This document shows positions 1 to 7,959 of a stretch of 64,000 bases of DNA, in pieces. A model generated the notes under the pieces. It had not been told where the DNA came from, made no database searches, and was given only the letters and a program-made list of their open reading frames with translations. Made by a program: the position numbers and the translations under genes. This DNA comes from Dyadobacter sandarakinus (GTDB lineage Bacteria > Bacteroidota > Bacteroidia > Cytophagales > Spirosomataceae). The stretch covers positions 5,196,001 to 5,260,000 of the forward strand of contig NZ_CP056775.1 in the NCBI RefSeq assembly GCF_016894445.1. The letters run 5' to 3'. Position 1 is the first letter of the stretch; every line of letters starts with the position of its first letter.

Positions 1-707
1 AAGGTTATGCCGAATATGCAACCGTACACGCCGGGCACTGTCTTCCTGTGCCTGCAGGGATGGATTTCGTCCAGGCTGCCTCACTTCCCGAAACCATCTT
101 CACGGTTTGGCACAATGTATTTCAGAGGGGAAGTCTGAAAAAAAGGGAGAACCTGCTGGTTCACGGCGGAAGCAGCGGTATCGGGATTACGGCCATTCAG
201 CTGGGCAAAGCTTTTGGTGCGCAGGTATTTGCCACAGCGGGCTCTGCTGAGAAATGTGCTGCATGTACCGGGCTGGGCGCCGATGTGTGTGTTAATTATA
301 AAGAAACCGATTTTGAAGCAGCCCTGAAAGATGCGGGTGCGGACGTCATTCTCGATATGATCGGCGGGAGCTACATTCCCAAAAATATCCGTCTGCTCCG
401 GCCCGACGGCCGCCTGGTGTTTATTAATACCATGAAGGGTGGAAAAGTGCCGGAAGAGGATCCTGTGGATTTTAGTCTGGTTATGAAAAACCGGCTGATC
501 ATCACAGGCAGTACCCTCCGGAACCGCGATAATGAATTCAAAACTGCACTCACCGCCGAAATCCGTGAAAAAGTGTGGCCCCTGGTACAGGCCGGGGATT
601 TCAGGCCGGTGATCTTCCGCCAGTTTCCTATGGCAGAAGCTTCCAGGGCGCACCAGCTGATGGAGGAAGGCTCGCATATCGGCAAGATCATGCTTGTCAA
701 TGCCTGA
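1..707 (+). CDS. NAD(P)H:quinone oxidoreductase-like protein (5' truncated)
   Basis: The 3' part of a medium-chain dehydrogenase/reductase of the zinc-free quinone oxidoreductase type. The reading frame is open from base 3, well before the first in-frame ATG at 48, so the gene begins outside the window. Visible are the Rossmann loop HGGSSGIGITAIQLGK, followed by FGAQVFATAGSAEK, GADVCVNYKETDF and the C-terminal segment ending SHIGKIMLVNA, all typical of QOR/crotonyl-CoA-reductase-like proteins. The family uses NADPH to reduce quinones or enones in the cytoplasm; the substrate cannot be told. It converges on the hydrolase gene that ends 13 bases downstream. Confidence 0.9.
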   Translation, partial: GYAEYATVHAGHCLPVPAGMDFVQAASLPETIFTVWHNVFQRGSLKKRENLLVHGGSSGIGITAIQLGKAFGAQVFATAGSAEKCAACTGLGADVCVNYKETDFEAALKDAGADVILDMIGGSYIPKNIRLLRPDGRLVFINTMKGGKVPEEDPVDFSLVMKNRLIITGSTLRNRDNEFKTALTAEIREKVWPLVQAGDFRPVIFRQFPMAEASRAHQLMEEGSHIGKIMLVNA

Positions 708-720
708 TGCTTTGTAATGT

Positions 721-1377
721 TCAATGCAGGCGGGTGGACAGCTGCCGGTTCAGAATTCCGGATATTTCTGCTGCCTCATCGTAGATCATCAGATGTCCGC
801 CGTCCTCGATCCACACATCCGGCTGCACGAGCCGGGGCGCAATCAGCCTGTCGCTGGTTCCGTGAATGTGGAAGACGCCGGGTACTTTCTGCCTGCGCTC
901 CCAGCTGCTCATCCGCTTCAATGCCCATTTCAGAAAGTGACTGTCAGTATCGTGCAGTATGGTCTTCAGCAATGCTTTCAGTTCCGGCGTATTTGCCCCG
1001 AAGTATTTGTAAGTCATCCGGTTGGATGATTTTAAAATTGGGGCTGAAAATGGGCTGAGCAGTAAAAAATGCAGCAGGCCGCGGTAGAATGCAGATACAG
1101 GTATACCGACCGGCGTGCTGGAAATAATAATGATCTGATCGGGATGTATGATGTCTGCCAGCTCCGAAGCCATCACTCCGCCAAATGACAGCCCTACCAG
1201 CTGGAAGGGTTGCGTCGTATCTACCTGGGCTGCCAGCCTGTGCGCATACTGAGAGAGTGTTTCGTTCCGCTCCGGACTGATCCATTCAATATGATGCACG
1301 GTAAAGCGGCTGTCGATCCGGAGTTGGCTGAAAACCCGCTTGTCTGCACCCAACCCGCTGATAAAATATACATTCAT
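721..1377 (-). CDS. alpha/beta hydrolase
   Basis: A 218-residue alpha/beta-fold hydrolase. The nucleophile elbow is GLSFGG with Ser64; HGTSDRLIAP supplies the likely acidic residue and GGHLMIYDEA the catalytic His. The frame is open far upstream, but the extension is Cys/Arg-rich, overlaps the neighbouring receptor gene and lacks family features, so the ATG at 1377 (MNVYFISGLGADKRVF) is chosen. The N-terminus starts straight into the first beta-strand of the fold, with no signal peptide, so it is probably cytoplasmic. The substrate is unknown. A -7-like TACCTTTG lies about 64 bases upstream. Confidence 0.85.
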   Translation of the reverse strand: MNVYFISGLGADKRVFSQLRIDSRFTVHHIEWISPERNETLSQYAHRLAAQVDTTQPFQLVGLSFGGVMASELADIIHPDQIIIISSTPVGIPVSAFYRGLLHFLLLSPFSAPILKSSNRMTYKYFGANTPELKALLKTILHDTDSHFLKWALKRMSSWERRQKVPGVFHIHGTSDRLIAPRLVQPDVWIEDGGHLMIYDEAAEISGILNRQLSTRLH

Positions 1378-1440
1378 ATGCTCTGTACCCGCTGAATTCC
1401 GGTCTTTGGCGGGGCAGCAACGGAATGTTACTGCCCGCTG

Positions 1441-1448
1441 CAAAGGTA
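1441..1448 (-). promoter_or_regulatory. candidate -7 element for the alpha/beta hydrolase
   Basis: On the minus strand this reads TACCTTTG, matching the Bacteroidota -7 consensus TAnnTTTG. A TTG at normal -33 distance was not found, so the call is weak. An imperfect hairpin (GGGCAG/CTGCCC, 1412-1436) would lie in the leader. Confidence 0.3.
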
Positions 1449-1549
1449 AATTTAAAGGCAAGCAGGATGACGATAGCAGGCAGGCTTTTACACAACATCG
1501 GACGCATTGTTTTTTATACCAAAATACGAATGCTTTCCTGATCCGGATG

Positions 1550-3535
1550 TTACGGTCGTGCCCACGTGAAGGCCAGCCCGCCCGAGATCCAGCGGCCCGG
1601 CATGGGCGAGCCCAGGAGATCACTGTATTTTTTGTCCAATGCATTATCCGCCTGAACAAACACAGACATTCTTTTTTGCAAAAATCCGTAAGCGGCCCGG
1701 GCATTGAGCACAAAGTAGCTTTTGCTAATGACCGCCTCAATGGCCGACACTCCGCGCGCTGCCCGCTGCTTGTATAAACCGTTGATGCTGAATGTAAAGT
1801 TACCTGCCGAGTAGATCGCCGAAAAGTTGGTCAGTACCTTAGCATGGGACGAAATGTAGAAGGACAGTACCTGCTCGCTGCTGCGGCTGTCGAGCCAGGT
1901 CAGGCCGGCATTCAGCACCAGCGTTTGCCGGTCAGCAATCCGGGATATAGTTTGCAGATCCACTTCAAAACCTGTGGTATTTACGTCCGCTATGTTCCGG
2001 GCCAGCCCGAAAGTGCCCGAAGGCGAAAGGTTTTCCTTGCGCGGCATGGCGGCATAGGGAGTACTTACATAGTCGATAATGTTGTCTTGCCTGCGCTGAA
2101 AGAACGTACCTGAAATTTTGAGCTGGTACGCATTGCTGCGGTTCAGAAACCAGTCGGCACCCGCTTCGTAGCTGAACGACCGCTCGGCTTTCAGGCCGGG
2201 ATTTCCCACGTTGCCGCCGGTTACCAGCGCCTTATTGTAATTGTTGAACCGTTCCGTAAAGTCCGCATCCCGGATGGTTTTTCCTGCACTCGCCCGCAGT
2301 TGCCAGCTGTTTTTCCTGAACGAAAAATTAAGCTGCGGTACCGCTTCGGTGCCGATGTTTTCACGCCAGTCAATGCGCAGGGAAGGACTGAAGGTGACAA
2401 ATTTCCCTACTTTCTGCGACAAGGAGACAAATGGTGCCAGCTGGCTCAGCGAATGGTTTCCGCGGTCATTGGAGGAAATACTGCGGTTCTGAAAATTAAT
2501 CCCGGTGCTCAGTGCCGTACCTTTTCCCAGTTCCTGCTGCCAGGTAAGCAGTCCCTGCCAGAGCTGCGACTTACTGTTGTTGGCAATCGCATGCGGGTTG
2601 AAAAGGTACTGGTCACGAACAAATTTATAGCCCGCATCCAGCCGCAGGGTAGTCCGGTTTTGGCCGTAGGCAATTTCCAGCTGGTTCCAGGAGGTTTTCA
2701 CCTTTTCACTTGCCGTATCTGACTTCAGTACGGTATAAAAGTTTTGGGCGGCAAAGTCGCGGTGGTCGTAGGAACTCCGCGCGGCTATTTGCCAGGCAGG
2801 CGAAAGTGCATACCGGATAGAGGCGGACGCTGTATGATTATGGAAAAAGCCGCTGGTACCCCGTTGCTGCACACCGTCGGCATTGTTGGTCAGCAAGCCC
2901 GCAGAAGCTGCCAGCTTATTTTGTTTGTAAAAAACACCTGCCTGGGCATTCCACAGTCCATATGCACCGGCACCAGCCTGTGCCTGGGTATTCAGGCTGG
3001 CAGGTGCGTCTTCACCGGTGAGTTTGGCAGCGAAAGTTTTGGATATTACATGGATGACCCCACCTACGGCATCGGAGCCGTAAATGGCCGAAGAAGCGCC
3101 TTTCAAAACCTCAATGCGTTCAATTTCGGAGGGGGCGATGGGAATGTAGCTGTTGAAATGCCCGGTATTGGGATCATTGAGGCGCATACCGTCCAGGATT
3201 ACAAGTACCTGCTGAAAAGTGCCGCCGCGCAGCACAATGTCGCTTTGTGAGCCTTGTGGCCCGCGTGCCTGCACCTCCACGCCCGGAATGTAACGCAACA
3301 TTTCGTCCAGGCTGTGTATGGGCAGGTTTTTGAAATATTCACCTTTGATCACCGCCATATTACGCCCGGTTTCGGAAGCGCGTTTTTCAATGATCGAGGA
3401 AGTGACCGTCACCGGGTCCAGCGACACTTCCTGGGCGGCGGCATTTTCATTTTTAAGTATTGTAAAAAAACAAAGACAGCAGGCGGCAAAGTGCAATGCA
3501 CGGACGGACTGCCTGTTTCTGTAAAAGGACTTCAT
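1550..3535 (-). CDS. TonB-dependent outer-membrane receptor, BtuB-like
   Basis: An outer-membrane gated channel of about 661 residues. After a hydrophobic signal region ending near NAAAQ comes a TonB-box-like DPVTVTSS, then the plug domain (DEMLRYIPGVEVQ, VILDGMRLNDP, IERIEVLKGASSAIYGSDAVGGVIHVISK) and a long beta-barrel ending GGLAFTWARP. There is no CarboxypepD-like N-terminal domain, unlike the SusC proteins in this window. The start at 3535 is preferred over the in-frame ATG at 3565 because a -7 promoter element (3563-3570) covers the upstream one. It is divergent from a MocR-type regulator 75 bases away, which may control it. The substrate is unknown; vitamin B12, metal chelates and others are possible in this family. 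Confidence 0.88.
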   Translation of the reverse strand: MKSFYRNRQSVRALHFAACCLCFFTILKNENAAAQEVSLDPVTVTSSIIEKRASETGRNMAVIKGEYFKNLPIHSLDEMLRYIPGVEVQARGPQGSQSDIVLRGGTFQQVLVILDGMRLNDPNTGHFNSYIPIAPSEIERIEVLKGASSAIYGSDAVGGVIHVISKTFAAKLTGEDAPASLNTQAQAGAGAYGLWNAQAGVFYKQNKLAASAGLLTNNADGVQQRGTSGFFHNHTASASIRYALSPAWQIAARSSYDHRDFAAQNFYTVLKSDTASEKVKTSWNQLEIAYGQNRTTLRLDAGYKFVRDQYLFNPHAIANNSKSQLWQGLLTWQQELGKGTALSTGINFQNRSISSNDRGNHSLSQLAPFVSLSQKVGKFVTFSPSLRIDWRENIGTEAVPQLNFSFRKNSWQLRASAGKTIRDADFTERFNNYNKALVTGGNVGNPGLKAERSFSYEAGADWFLNRSNAYQLKISGTFFQRRQDNIIDYVSTPYAAMPRKENLSPSGTFGLARNIADVNTTGFEVDLQTISRIADRQTLVLNAGLTWLDSRSSEQVLSFYISSHAKVLTNFSAIYSAGNFTFSINGLYKQRAARGVSAIEAVISKSYFVLNARAAYGFLQKRMSVFVQADNALDKKYSDLLGSPMPGRWISGGLAFTWARP

Positions 3536-3562
3536 AGCGGAACTGTGCTGATGGTTGGCTTG

Positions 3563-3570
3563 CAAATGTA
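3563..3570 (-). promoter_or_regulatory. -7 element of the TonB receptor gene
   Basis: Reads TACATTTG on the minus strand (TAnnTTTG). It would place transcription start about 20 bases before the chosen start codon at 3535, and lies in the 75-bp divergent region shared with the MocR-type gene. No clear TTG -33 was found. Confidence 0.4.
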
Positions 3571-3610
3571 TTATCTTGCCGGACCGTTTAAATGATCCGG
3601 TTTTGATATC

Positions 3611-5107
3611 ATGAGTAGTCCGGTTGAAATTCCCTTTCCATCCATCGTACGCATTGAGCGCGACGGAGCCTCACCTGTTTTCCTGCAAATAGCCCGCCAG
3701 ATGATCAATGCCATCCAGCGCGGTGTGCTGCGCACGGGTGTCAGGCTGCCGGGTACCCGGACATTGGCAGAGCTGCTGGATGTGCACCGGAAAACCGTGG
3801 TAGCCGCCTACCAGGAACTGGATGCGCAGGGTTGGATAGAGCTCGTTCCCAACAAGGGAACTTTCGTGGCGCACCGGCTGCCGGGGCAGGAGGACAGTCC
3901 TGCCGGTTTTGGTGCCGAGCTGCTTTCCGGCTACCCGCGTACTGCCGGGTTTGCATTTGAGCAAAGTATGCTGCTCGACCGTCCGGTTACACTTTCGCGC
4001 GCCGGTCTTGAATTTACCGACGGACTGCCCGACGTACGCCTTGCTCCGCTCGGAAAGCTCGCCAAGGCATATTCCAGCGTGCTGAGGCGGGGAAATAACC
4101 GCAAGTTCCTGGGCTACTCGCATGTGGAAGGTAACAGCTATTTCAGGGAAAAAATGGCTGATTACCTGAACAATACACGCGGGCTGCACATTGGCACTGA
4201 TAATATTCTTACCACCCGCGGCATTCAGATGGGCATTTACCTGGCATCCATGCTGCTGCTGAGAAGTGGCGACAATGTGGTGGTGGGAAACCTGAGCTAC
4301 TATGTGGCCAATATGATTTTCCAGCAGGCCGGCGCCAACATCTTGCAGGTACCTGTGGATGAAGAAGGTATTTCAATCGAGGCTGTACGTGCATTGTGCG
4401 AAATGCGGCAGATCCGCATGCTGTACATTACGCCGCATCATCATTATCCCACTACAGTCACGCTGAGTGCCGAGCGGCGCATGGCATTGCTCAGCCTGTC
4501 GGTGCAGTACGGGTTTGTGATCCTGGAAGACGATCATGATTATGATTTTCACTATCATAGCAGTCCGGTACTGCCGTTGGCCAGTGCGGACCGGGCTGGA
4601 ATGGTGGTGTACGTGGGCTCGTTTTGCAAGGCCATTGCACCCGGGCTGCGCTCGGGGTACCTGGTAGCCCCGGCCAATCTGATCCATGAGCTGGGCAAAA
4701 TGCGCAGGATCATCGACCGGCAGGGTGACCTGCTGATGGAGCAGGCTCTGGGCGAACTGCTGGACGAAGGTGAAATTCAGCGCCACATCAAAAAAGCCAC
4801 CAAAGTGTATCATTCCCGGAGAGATCATTTGCAAAAGCTTCTGGATGAGCAGCTATCCCCTTTTTTGCGGTTTACAACCCCGCCTGGCGGACTGGCTGTG
4901 TGGACGGAGTGGCGAAAGGATATCAGCCTGATGCGGGTGAGCCGTGAATGCTCCCGATACGGGCTGCATCTGCCGCAGACATTGCTGTTTCAGAATGAAG
5001 GATTAAGCGGTGCAAGGCTGGGATTTGGAAACCTGAATGAGGAGGAGCTGGGTAATGCAGTCGAAATCCTGAATACTGTGCTCTCGAAGGCAGGATATGT
5101 ACACTAG
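3611..5107 (+). CDS. MocR/PdxR-type GntR-aminotransferase transcription regulator
   Basis: A 498-residue fusion of a GntR winged helix (about residues 15-85: GVRLPGTRTLAELLDVHRKTVVAAYQELDAQGW) and a fold-type I aminotransferase-like domain (about 110-495). The PLP-binding lysine is Lys340 in GSFCKAIAPGLRSGY, and EDDHDYDFHY supplies the Asp that contacts the PLP ring. MocR proteins sense PLP or an amino compound and usually act on the adjacent divergent gene; here that is the TonB-dependent receptor. There are no pdx genes next to it, so a role in PLP synthesis is not supported by context. It starts at ATG 3611. Confidence 0.92.
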   Translation: MSSPVEIPFPSIVRIERDGASPVFLQIARQMINAIQRGVLRTGVRLPGTRTLAELLDVHRKTVVAAYQELDAQGWIELVPNKGTFVAHRLPGQEDSPAGFGAELLSGYPRTAGFAFEQSMLLDRPVTLSRAGLEFTDGLPDVRLAPLGKLAKAYSSVLRRGNNRKFLGYSHVEGNSYFREKMADYLNNTRGLHIGTDNILTTRGIQMGIYLASMLLLRSGDNVVVGNLSYYVANMIFQQAGANILQVPVDEEGISIEAVRALCEMRQIRMLYITPHHHYPTTVTLSAERRMALLSLSVQYGFVILEDDHDYDFHYHSSPVLPLASADRAGMVVYVGSFCKAIAPGLRSGYLVAPANLIHELGKMRRIIDRQGDLLMEQALGELLDEGEIQRHIKKATKVYHSRRDHLQKLLDEQLSPFLRFTTPPGGLAVWTEWRKDISLMRVSRECSRYGLHLPQTLLFQNEGLSGARLGFGNLNEEELGNAVEILNTVLSKAGYVH

Positions 5108-5170
5108 TCCTTTGTAATTCATTTTATTCAATTAATTTGGGGTAAAATCATATTAAGATTCTGCCCTGTT

Positions 5171-6520
5171 ATGAAAAAAAGAACTTTTATAAAACTTACG
5201 TCAGCACTCATGTCTGCACCCCTATTATCGCCACTTACCAGCTGGGCTGTTGCCGGGAAACTTAAAAACTGGGCAGGGAACCTGGAATACAGTACCGAGC
5301 GGCTGGATGCCGTGAGCTCGCAAGCGGAAGTTCAGCAGGCCCTGAAAAAGTACGAGCGCCTCAAAGTGCTGGGAACCCGGCATTGCTTCAATGATATAGC
5401 GGATACGAAAGATCAGTTTATCTCCCTCGTGAATGCGGAAGAGCAGATTTCCATTGATGAAAAAAAGAAAACGGTGACTGTCAATGCCGGTATCAAATAT
5501 GGCCGGCTGAGCCCGTACCTGGATAAAAAAGGATTTGCATTGCACAACCTGGCCTCGCTCCCGCACATTTCGGTAGCGGGCGCGTGCATTACGGCTACGC
5601 ATGGGTCGGGCGAAAAAAACGGAAACCTGGCGACGGCAGTCTCGGCCCTGGAAATGGTGACGGCAGACGGCAGCGTGGTACAGCTGAGCCGGGAAAAGGA
5701 TGGAGAGCGGTTTAAGGCTTCGGTAGTAAACCTGGGGGCATTGGGCGTCATTACGAAAGTAACGCTGGATCTTCAGCCTGCATTTCAAATGCGTCAGTAT
5801 GTATATGAAAATCTGCCGCTAAGCCAGCTCAGCGCCCATTTTGATGAAATTCAGAATGCCGGGTACAGTGTGAGCCTGTTTACCAACTGGGCAACGGATG
5901 ATATTGCTGAAATCTGGATTAAACAAAAGCTGAACAGCTCTGCAGTTCCCAAAGTACTGCCGCAAACCGAGTTTTTCGGGGCCAGGCTGGCTACCAGAGA
6001 TATGCACCCCATCCCGGAACTGTCTGCTGAGAACTGCACACCGCAAATGGGCGTGCCGGGGCCGTGGTACGAGCGTATGCCGCATTTTAAAATGGGCTTT
6101 ACGCCCAGCAGCGGGGTGGAGCTGCAATCCGAATATTTTGTGCCCCGGAAACATGCCGTGGATGCAATAATGGCGGTAGCCAGGTTGGGCAGGCAGGTAA
6201 GTCCGCATCTGCTGACGTCCGAAATTCGGACGATCGCTGCGGATGACCTGTGGCTGAGTCCCTGCTATAAACAGGATTCTGTTGCAATTCACTTTACCTG
6301 GAAGCAGGAGTGGGATGCGGTGAGCAAGCTGCTGCCGGTGATAGAAAAGGAGCTGGCACCTTTTGGGGTGCGGCCGCACTGGGGCAAGTTGTTTTCTGTT
6401 TCAGGCACTGCGCTTGCTGCACAGTACGAACAGCTGGAAGCCTTCCGGCAGATTGCCAGGGAATACGATCCCAAAGGCAAGTTCCGCAATGCCTTTCTGG
6501 ACAGGAATGTATTTGCCTGA
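5171..6520 (+). CDS. exported FAD-binding oxidoreductase, alditol/aldonolactone oxidase type
   Basis: A 449-residue VAO-family flavoprotein. It begins with an export signal (MKKRTFIKLTSALMSAPLL...WAVA) in the position used by Tat substrates, though with KR rather than RR. The FAD domain contains GTRHCFNDIAD, where His71 is the expected site of covalent FAD attachment by analogy with alditol oxidase, then SVAGACITATHGSG and NLGALGVITKV. The C-terminus has the HWGKLF and DPKGKFRNAFLDR motifs shared by aldonolactone and alditol oxidases. The likely reaction is oxidation of a sugar alcohol or lactone with O2 as acceptor, probably in the periplasm. The exact substrate is not determinable. Confidence 0.88.
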   Translation: MKKRTFIKLTSALMSAPLLSPLTSWAVAGKLKNWAGNLEYSTERLDAVSSQAEVQQALKKYERLKVLGTRHCFNDIADTKDQFISLVNAEEQISIDEKKKTVTVNAGIKYGRLSPYLDKKGFALHNLASLPHISVAGACITATHGSGEKNGNLATAVSALEMVTADGSVVQLSREKDGERFKASVVNLGALGVITKVTLDLQPAFQMRQYVYENLPLSQLSAHFDEIQNAGYSVSLFTNWATDDIAEIWIKQKLNSSAVPKVLPQTEFFGARLATRDMHPIPELSAENCTPQMGVPGPWYERMPHFKMGFTPSSGVELQSEYFVPRKHAVDAIMAVARLGRQVSPHLLTSEIRTIAADDLWLSPCYKQDSVAIHFTWKQEWDAVSKLLPVIEKELAPFGVRPHWGKLFSVSGTALAAQYEQLEAFRQIAREYDPKGKFRNAFLDRNVFA

Positions 6521-6560
6521 TGCGGATTAGTTTGTAAACTGGAATATAAAATTGTTTGTC

Positions 6561-6782
6561 ATGACACATGCTTTGATGATTGAGACCAAAAATGCAGGAG
6601 ACTTTGAGCTCATTAAGGAACTTGCCCAGCAGCTTGGCGCGGCAATTTCGGAGGAACATTCTGTAGAAAAGCCCGGGGACAATGTTGTAAAAGCTTTTGC
6701 AGCCATTCAACAGCGTTTTCCGGTTCAGAAAATACCTGCTGACACAGATATTAATGCGGTCATTGACCAAATCAGCGAATAA
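6561..6782 (+). CDS. VapB-like antitoxin of a PIN-toxin pair
   Basis: A 73-residue acidic small protein immediately before a PIN-domain gene, with two bases between them. The first 30 residues (MTHALMIETKNAGDFELIKELAQQLG...) closely match the first 30 of the antitoxin at 31357-31596 in this same window (shared MTHxLxIE, N, DF, L, KELA, LG, AI), which supports the antitoxin call. An upstream in-frame TTG exists at 6552, but ATG at 6561 is the start shared by both paralogues. No classic AbrB or ribbon-helix-helix signature is obvious. The role is inferred: binding and neutralising the following toxin and autorepressing the operon. Confidence 0.75.
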   Translation: MTHALMIETKNAGDFELIKELAQQLGAAISEEHSVEKPGDNVVKAFAAIQQRFPVQKIPADTDINAVIDQISE

Positions 6783-6784
6783 GG

Positions 6785-7192
6785 GTGATTTACTTTGACA
6801 CCGATGTAATCATCCATGCGATTGTTGAACAGGATGCTCAAAAGCGCGCTTACTCTTCGCAACTTCTGTCAGAAGCATTTGCCTCAGATACGTTTGCTAT
6901 TTCTACCCTGACGATACAGGAAGTAGGGCTTGCACTTTCCAAACTTGGTTTGGGGCAGGATGAAGTAGCTGCATATCTTAACTTTTTTGGAACACTGCGG
7001 GTGTTTTCGGTAACCAGGGAACAGCTTGCCAGAGCAGTAGTACTGGCGCATGCAGTTGGTTTCAAGAACATCAATGATTGCGTTCACACGGCTGTGGCGG
7101 AAAGTCGCGGATGTACGATGCTTTGCACTTACAATAAGTCCGACTTTAAACGCATACAAAATCTCACACAGCTACCCGTGACTATCTTGTAA
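6785..7192 (+). CDS. PIN-domain toxin, VapC-like ribonuclease
   Basis: A 135-residue PIN-domain protein starting at GTG 6785. The acidic metal site of the family is visible: Asp5 (YFDTDVII, with Asp7 where Asn is usual), Glu46 (TIQEV), Asp98 (INDCVHTAVA) and Asp120 (NKSDFKRI). PIN toxins are Mg-dependent endoribonucleases, often against tRNA or rRNA. It is translationally coupled to the antitoxin. Its sequence is far from the second VapC in the window (30950-31360), although their antitoxins are related. Confidence 0.85.
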   Translation: MIYFDTDVIIHAIVEQDAQKRAYSSQLLSEAFASDTFAISTLTIQEVGLALSKLGLGQDEVAAYLNFFGTLRVFSVTREQLARAVVLAHAVGFKNINDCVHTAVAESRGCTMLCTYNKSDFKRIQNLTQLPVTIL

Positions 7193-7282
7193 TCCATGTT
7201 AGAAACAATGCTTTAAATCGCACGATTTAGGGATAAATTACGTTTTTCCTGGTAGCGGATTGCACTTTTAAAATCAACATGA

Positions 7283-7957
7283 ATGGCTACTAGAATCAAA
7301 GAAATCCCGGCAGGGGCGCGTGAGCTTACCGATGAGGTGATCATCGAGCATTTTATGCACTACTGCCTCGAAAATCATAAAAGACCTGAGTCGGTATACC
7401 TCTTCTGCAAGCAGTTCGGCATTGCGGAAAAAGAGTTTTATCAGCATTTTTCATCCCTTGATGCGGTTGAAAAAAGCGTTTTTGTGAGTTTTCACCAGGC
7501 GGCTGTCAACCTGATGGAACAAAGCGGCGATGCCGCCGGCACTACGTTCCAGGAAAAGCTGCTGACCTACTACTACACTCTTTTCGAAATCCTGACTGCC
7601 AACCGCAGCTACGTGGTATTTGCATTGAAGGAAGAAAGAAACAAGCTCAACAGCCTGATGAAGCTAAAAGAGTTCAGAAGGCATTTCAAGGCTTTTGTTC
7701 ACAATATCAGCCAGGGATACCTGAAAGTACGCAGTGAGCGGATCCGGAAGGTGCAGCAGGATGCGCTCGAAGAAGGCGCCTGGGTACAGCTGCTTGTGAC
7801 ATTGCAGTTCTGGCTGGAAGATGAGTCCGTGGGTTTTGAAAAAACAGACCTTTTCATTGAAAAATCGCTTCGTGCTACCTTCGATCTCATTGATACAAGT
7901 CCGCTGGAGAGTGTAATTGATTTTGGTAAATTCATTTTTAAAGAAAAACTACGCTGA
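7283..7957 (+). CDS. TetR-family-like regulator
   Basis: A 224-residue helical protein. The N-terminal about 60 residues fit a TetR-type helix-turn-helix (EVIIEHFMHYCLENHKRPESVYLFCKQFGIAEKEFYQHFSSLDAVEKSVF, the last part matching the usual 'YxHFxSKxxL' turn). The remainder is a helical ligand-binding/dimer domain of the kind common in Bacteroidota. The stop is two bases before the start of the UbiB/ABC1 gene, so the two are almost certainly co-transcribed and functionally linked. The ligand is unknown. Confidence 0.7.
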   Translation: MATRIKEIPAGARELTDEVIIEHFMHYCLENHKRPESVYLFCKQFGIAEKEFYQHFSSLDAVEKSVFVSFHQAAVNLMEQSGDAAGTTFQEKLLTYYYTLFEILTANRSYVVFALKEERNKLNSLMKLKEFRRHFKAFVHNISQGYLKVRSERIRKVQQDALEEGAWVQLLVTLQFWLEDESVGFEKTDLFIEKSLRATFDLIDTSPLESVIDFGKFIFKEKLR

Positions 7958-7959
7958 GT

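Noticed and set aside
1378..1740. N-terminal extension of the alpha/beta hydrolase frame
   Set aside because: It overlaps the 3' end of the TonB receptor gene, and the sequence is Cys/Arg-rich; the conserved fold begins at 1377.
3536..3610. Cobalamin riboswitch before the BtuB-like receptor
   Set aside because: The leader is only about 20 bases from the -7 element, and the intergenic region of 75 bases is too short to hold a riboswitch.
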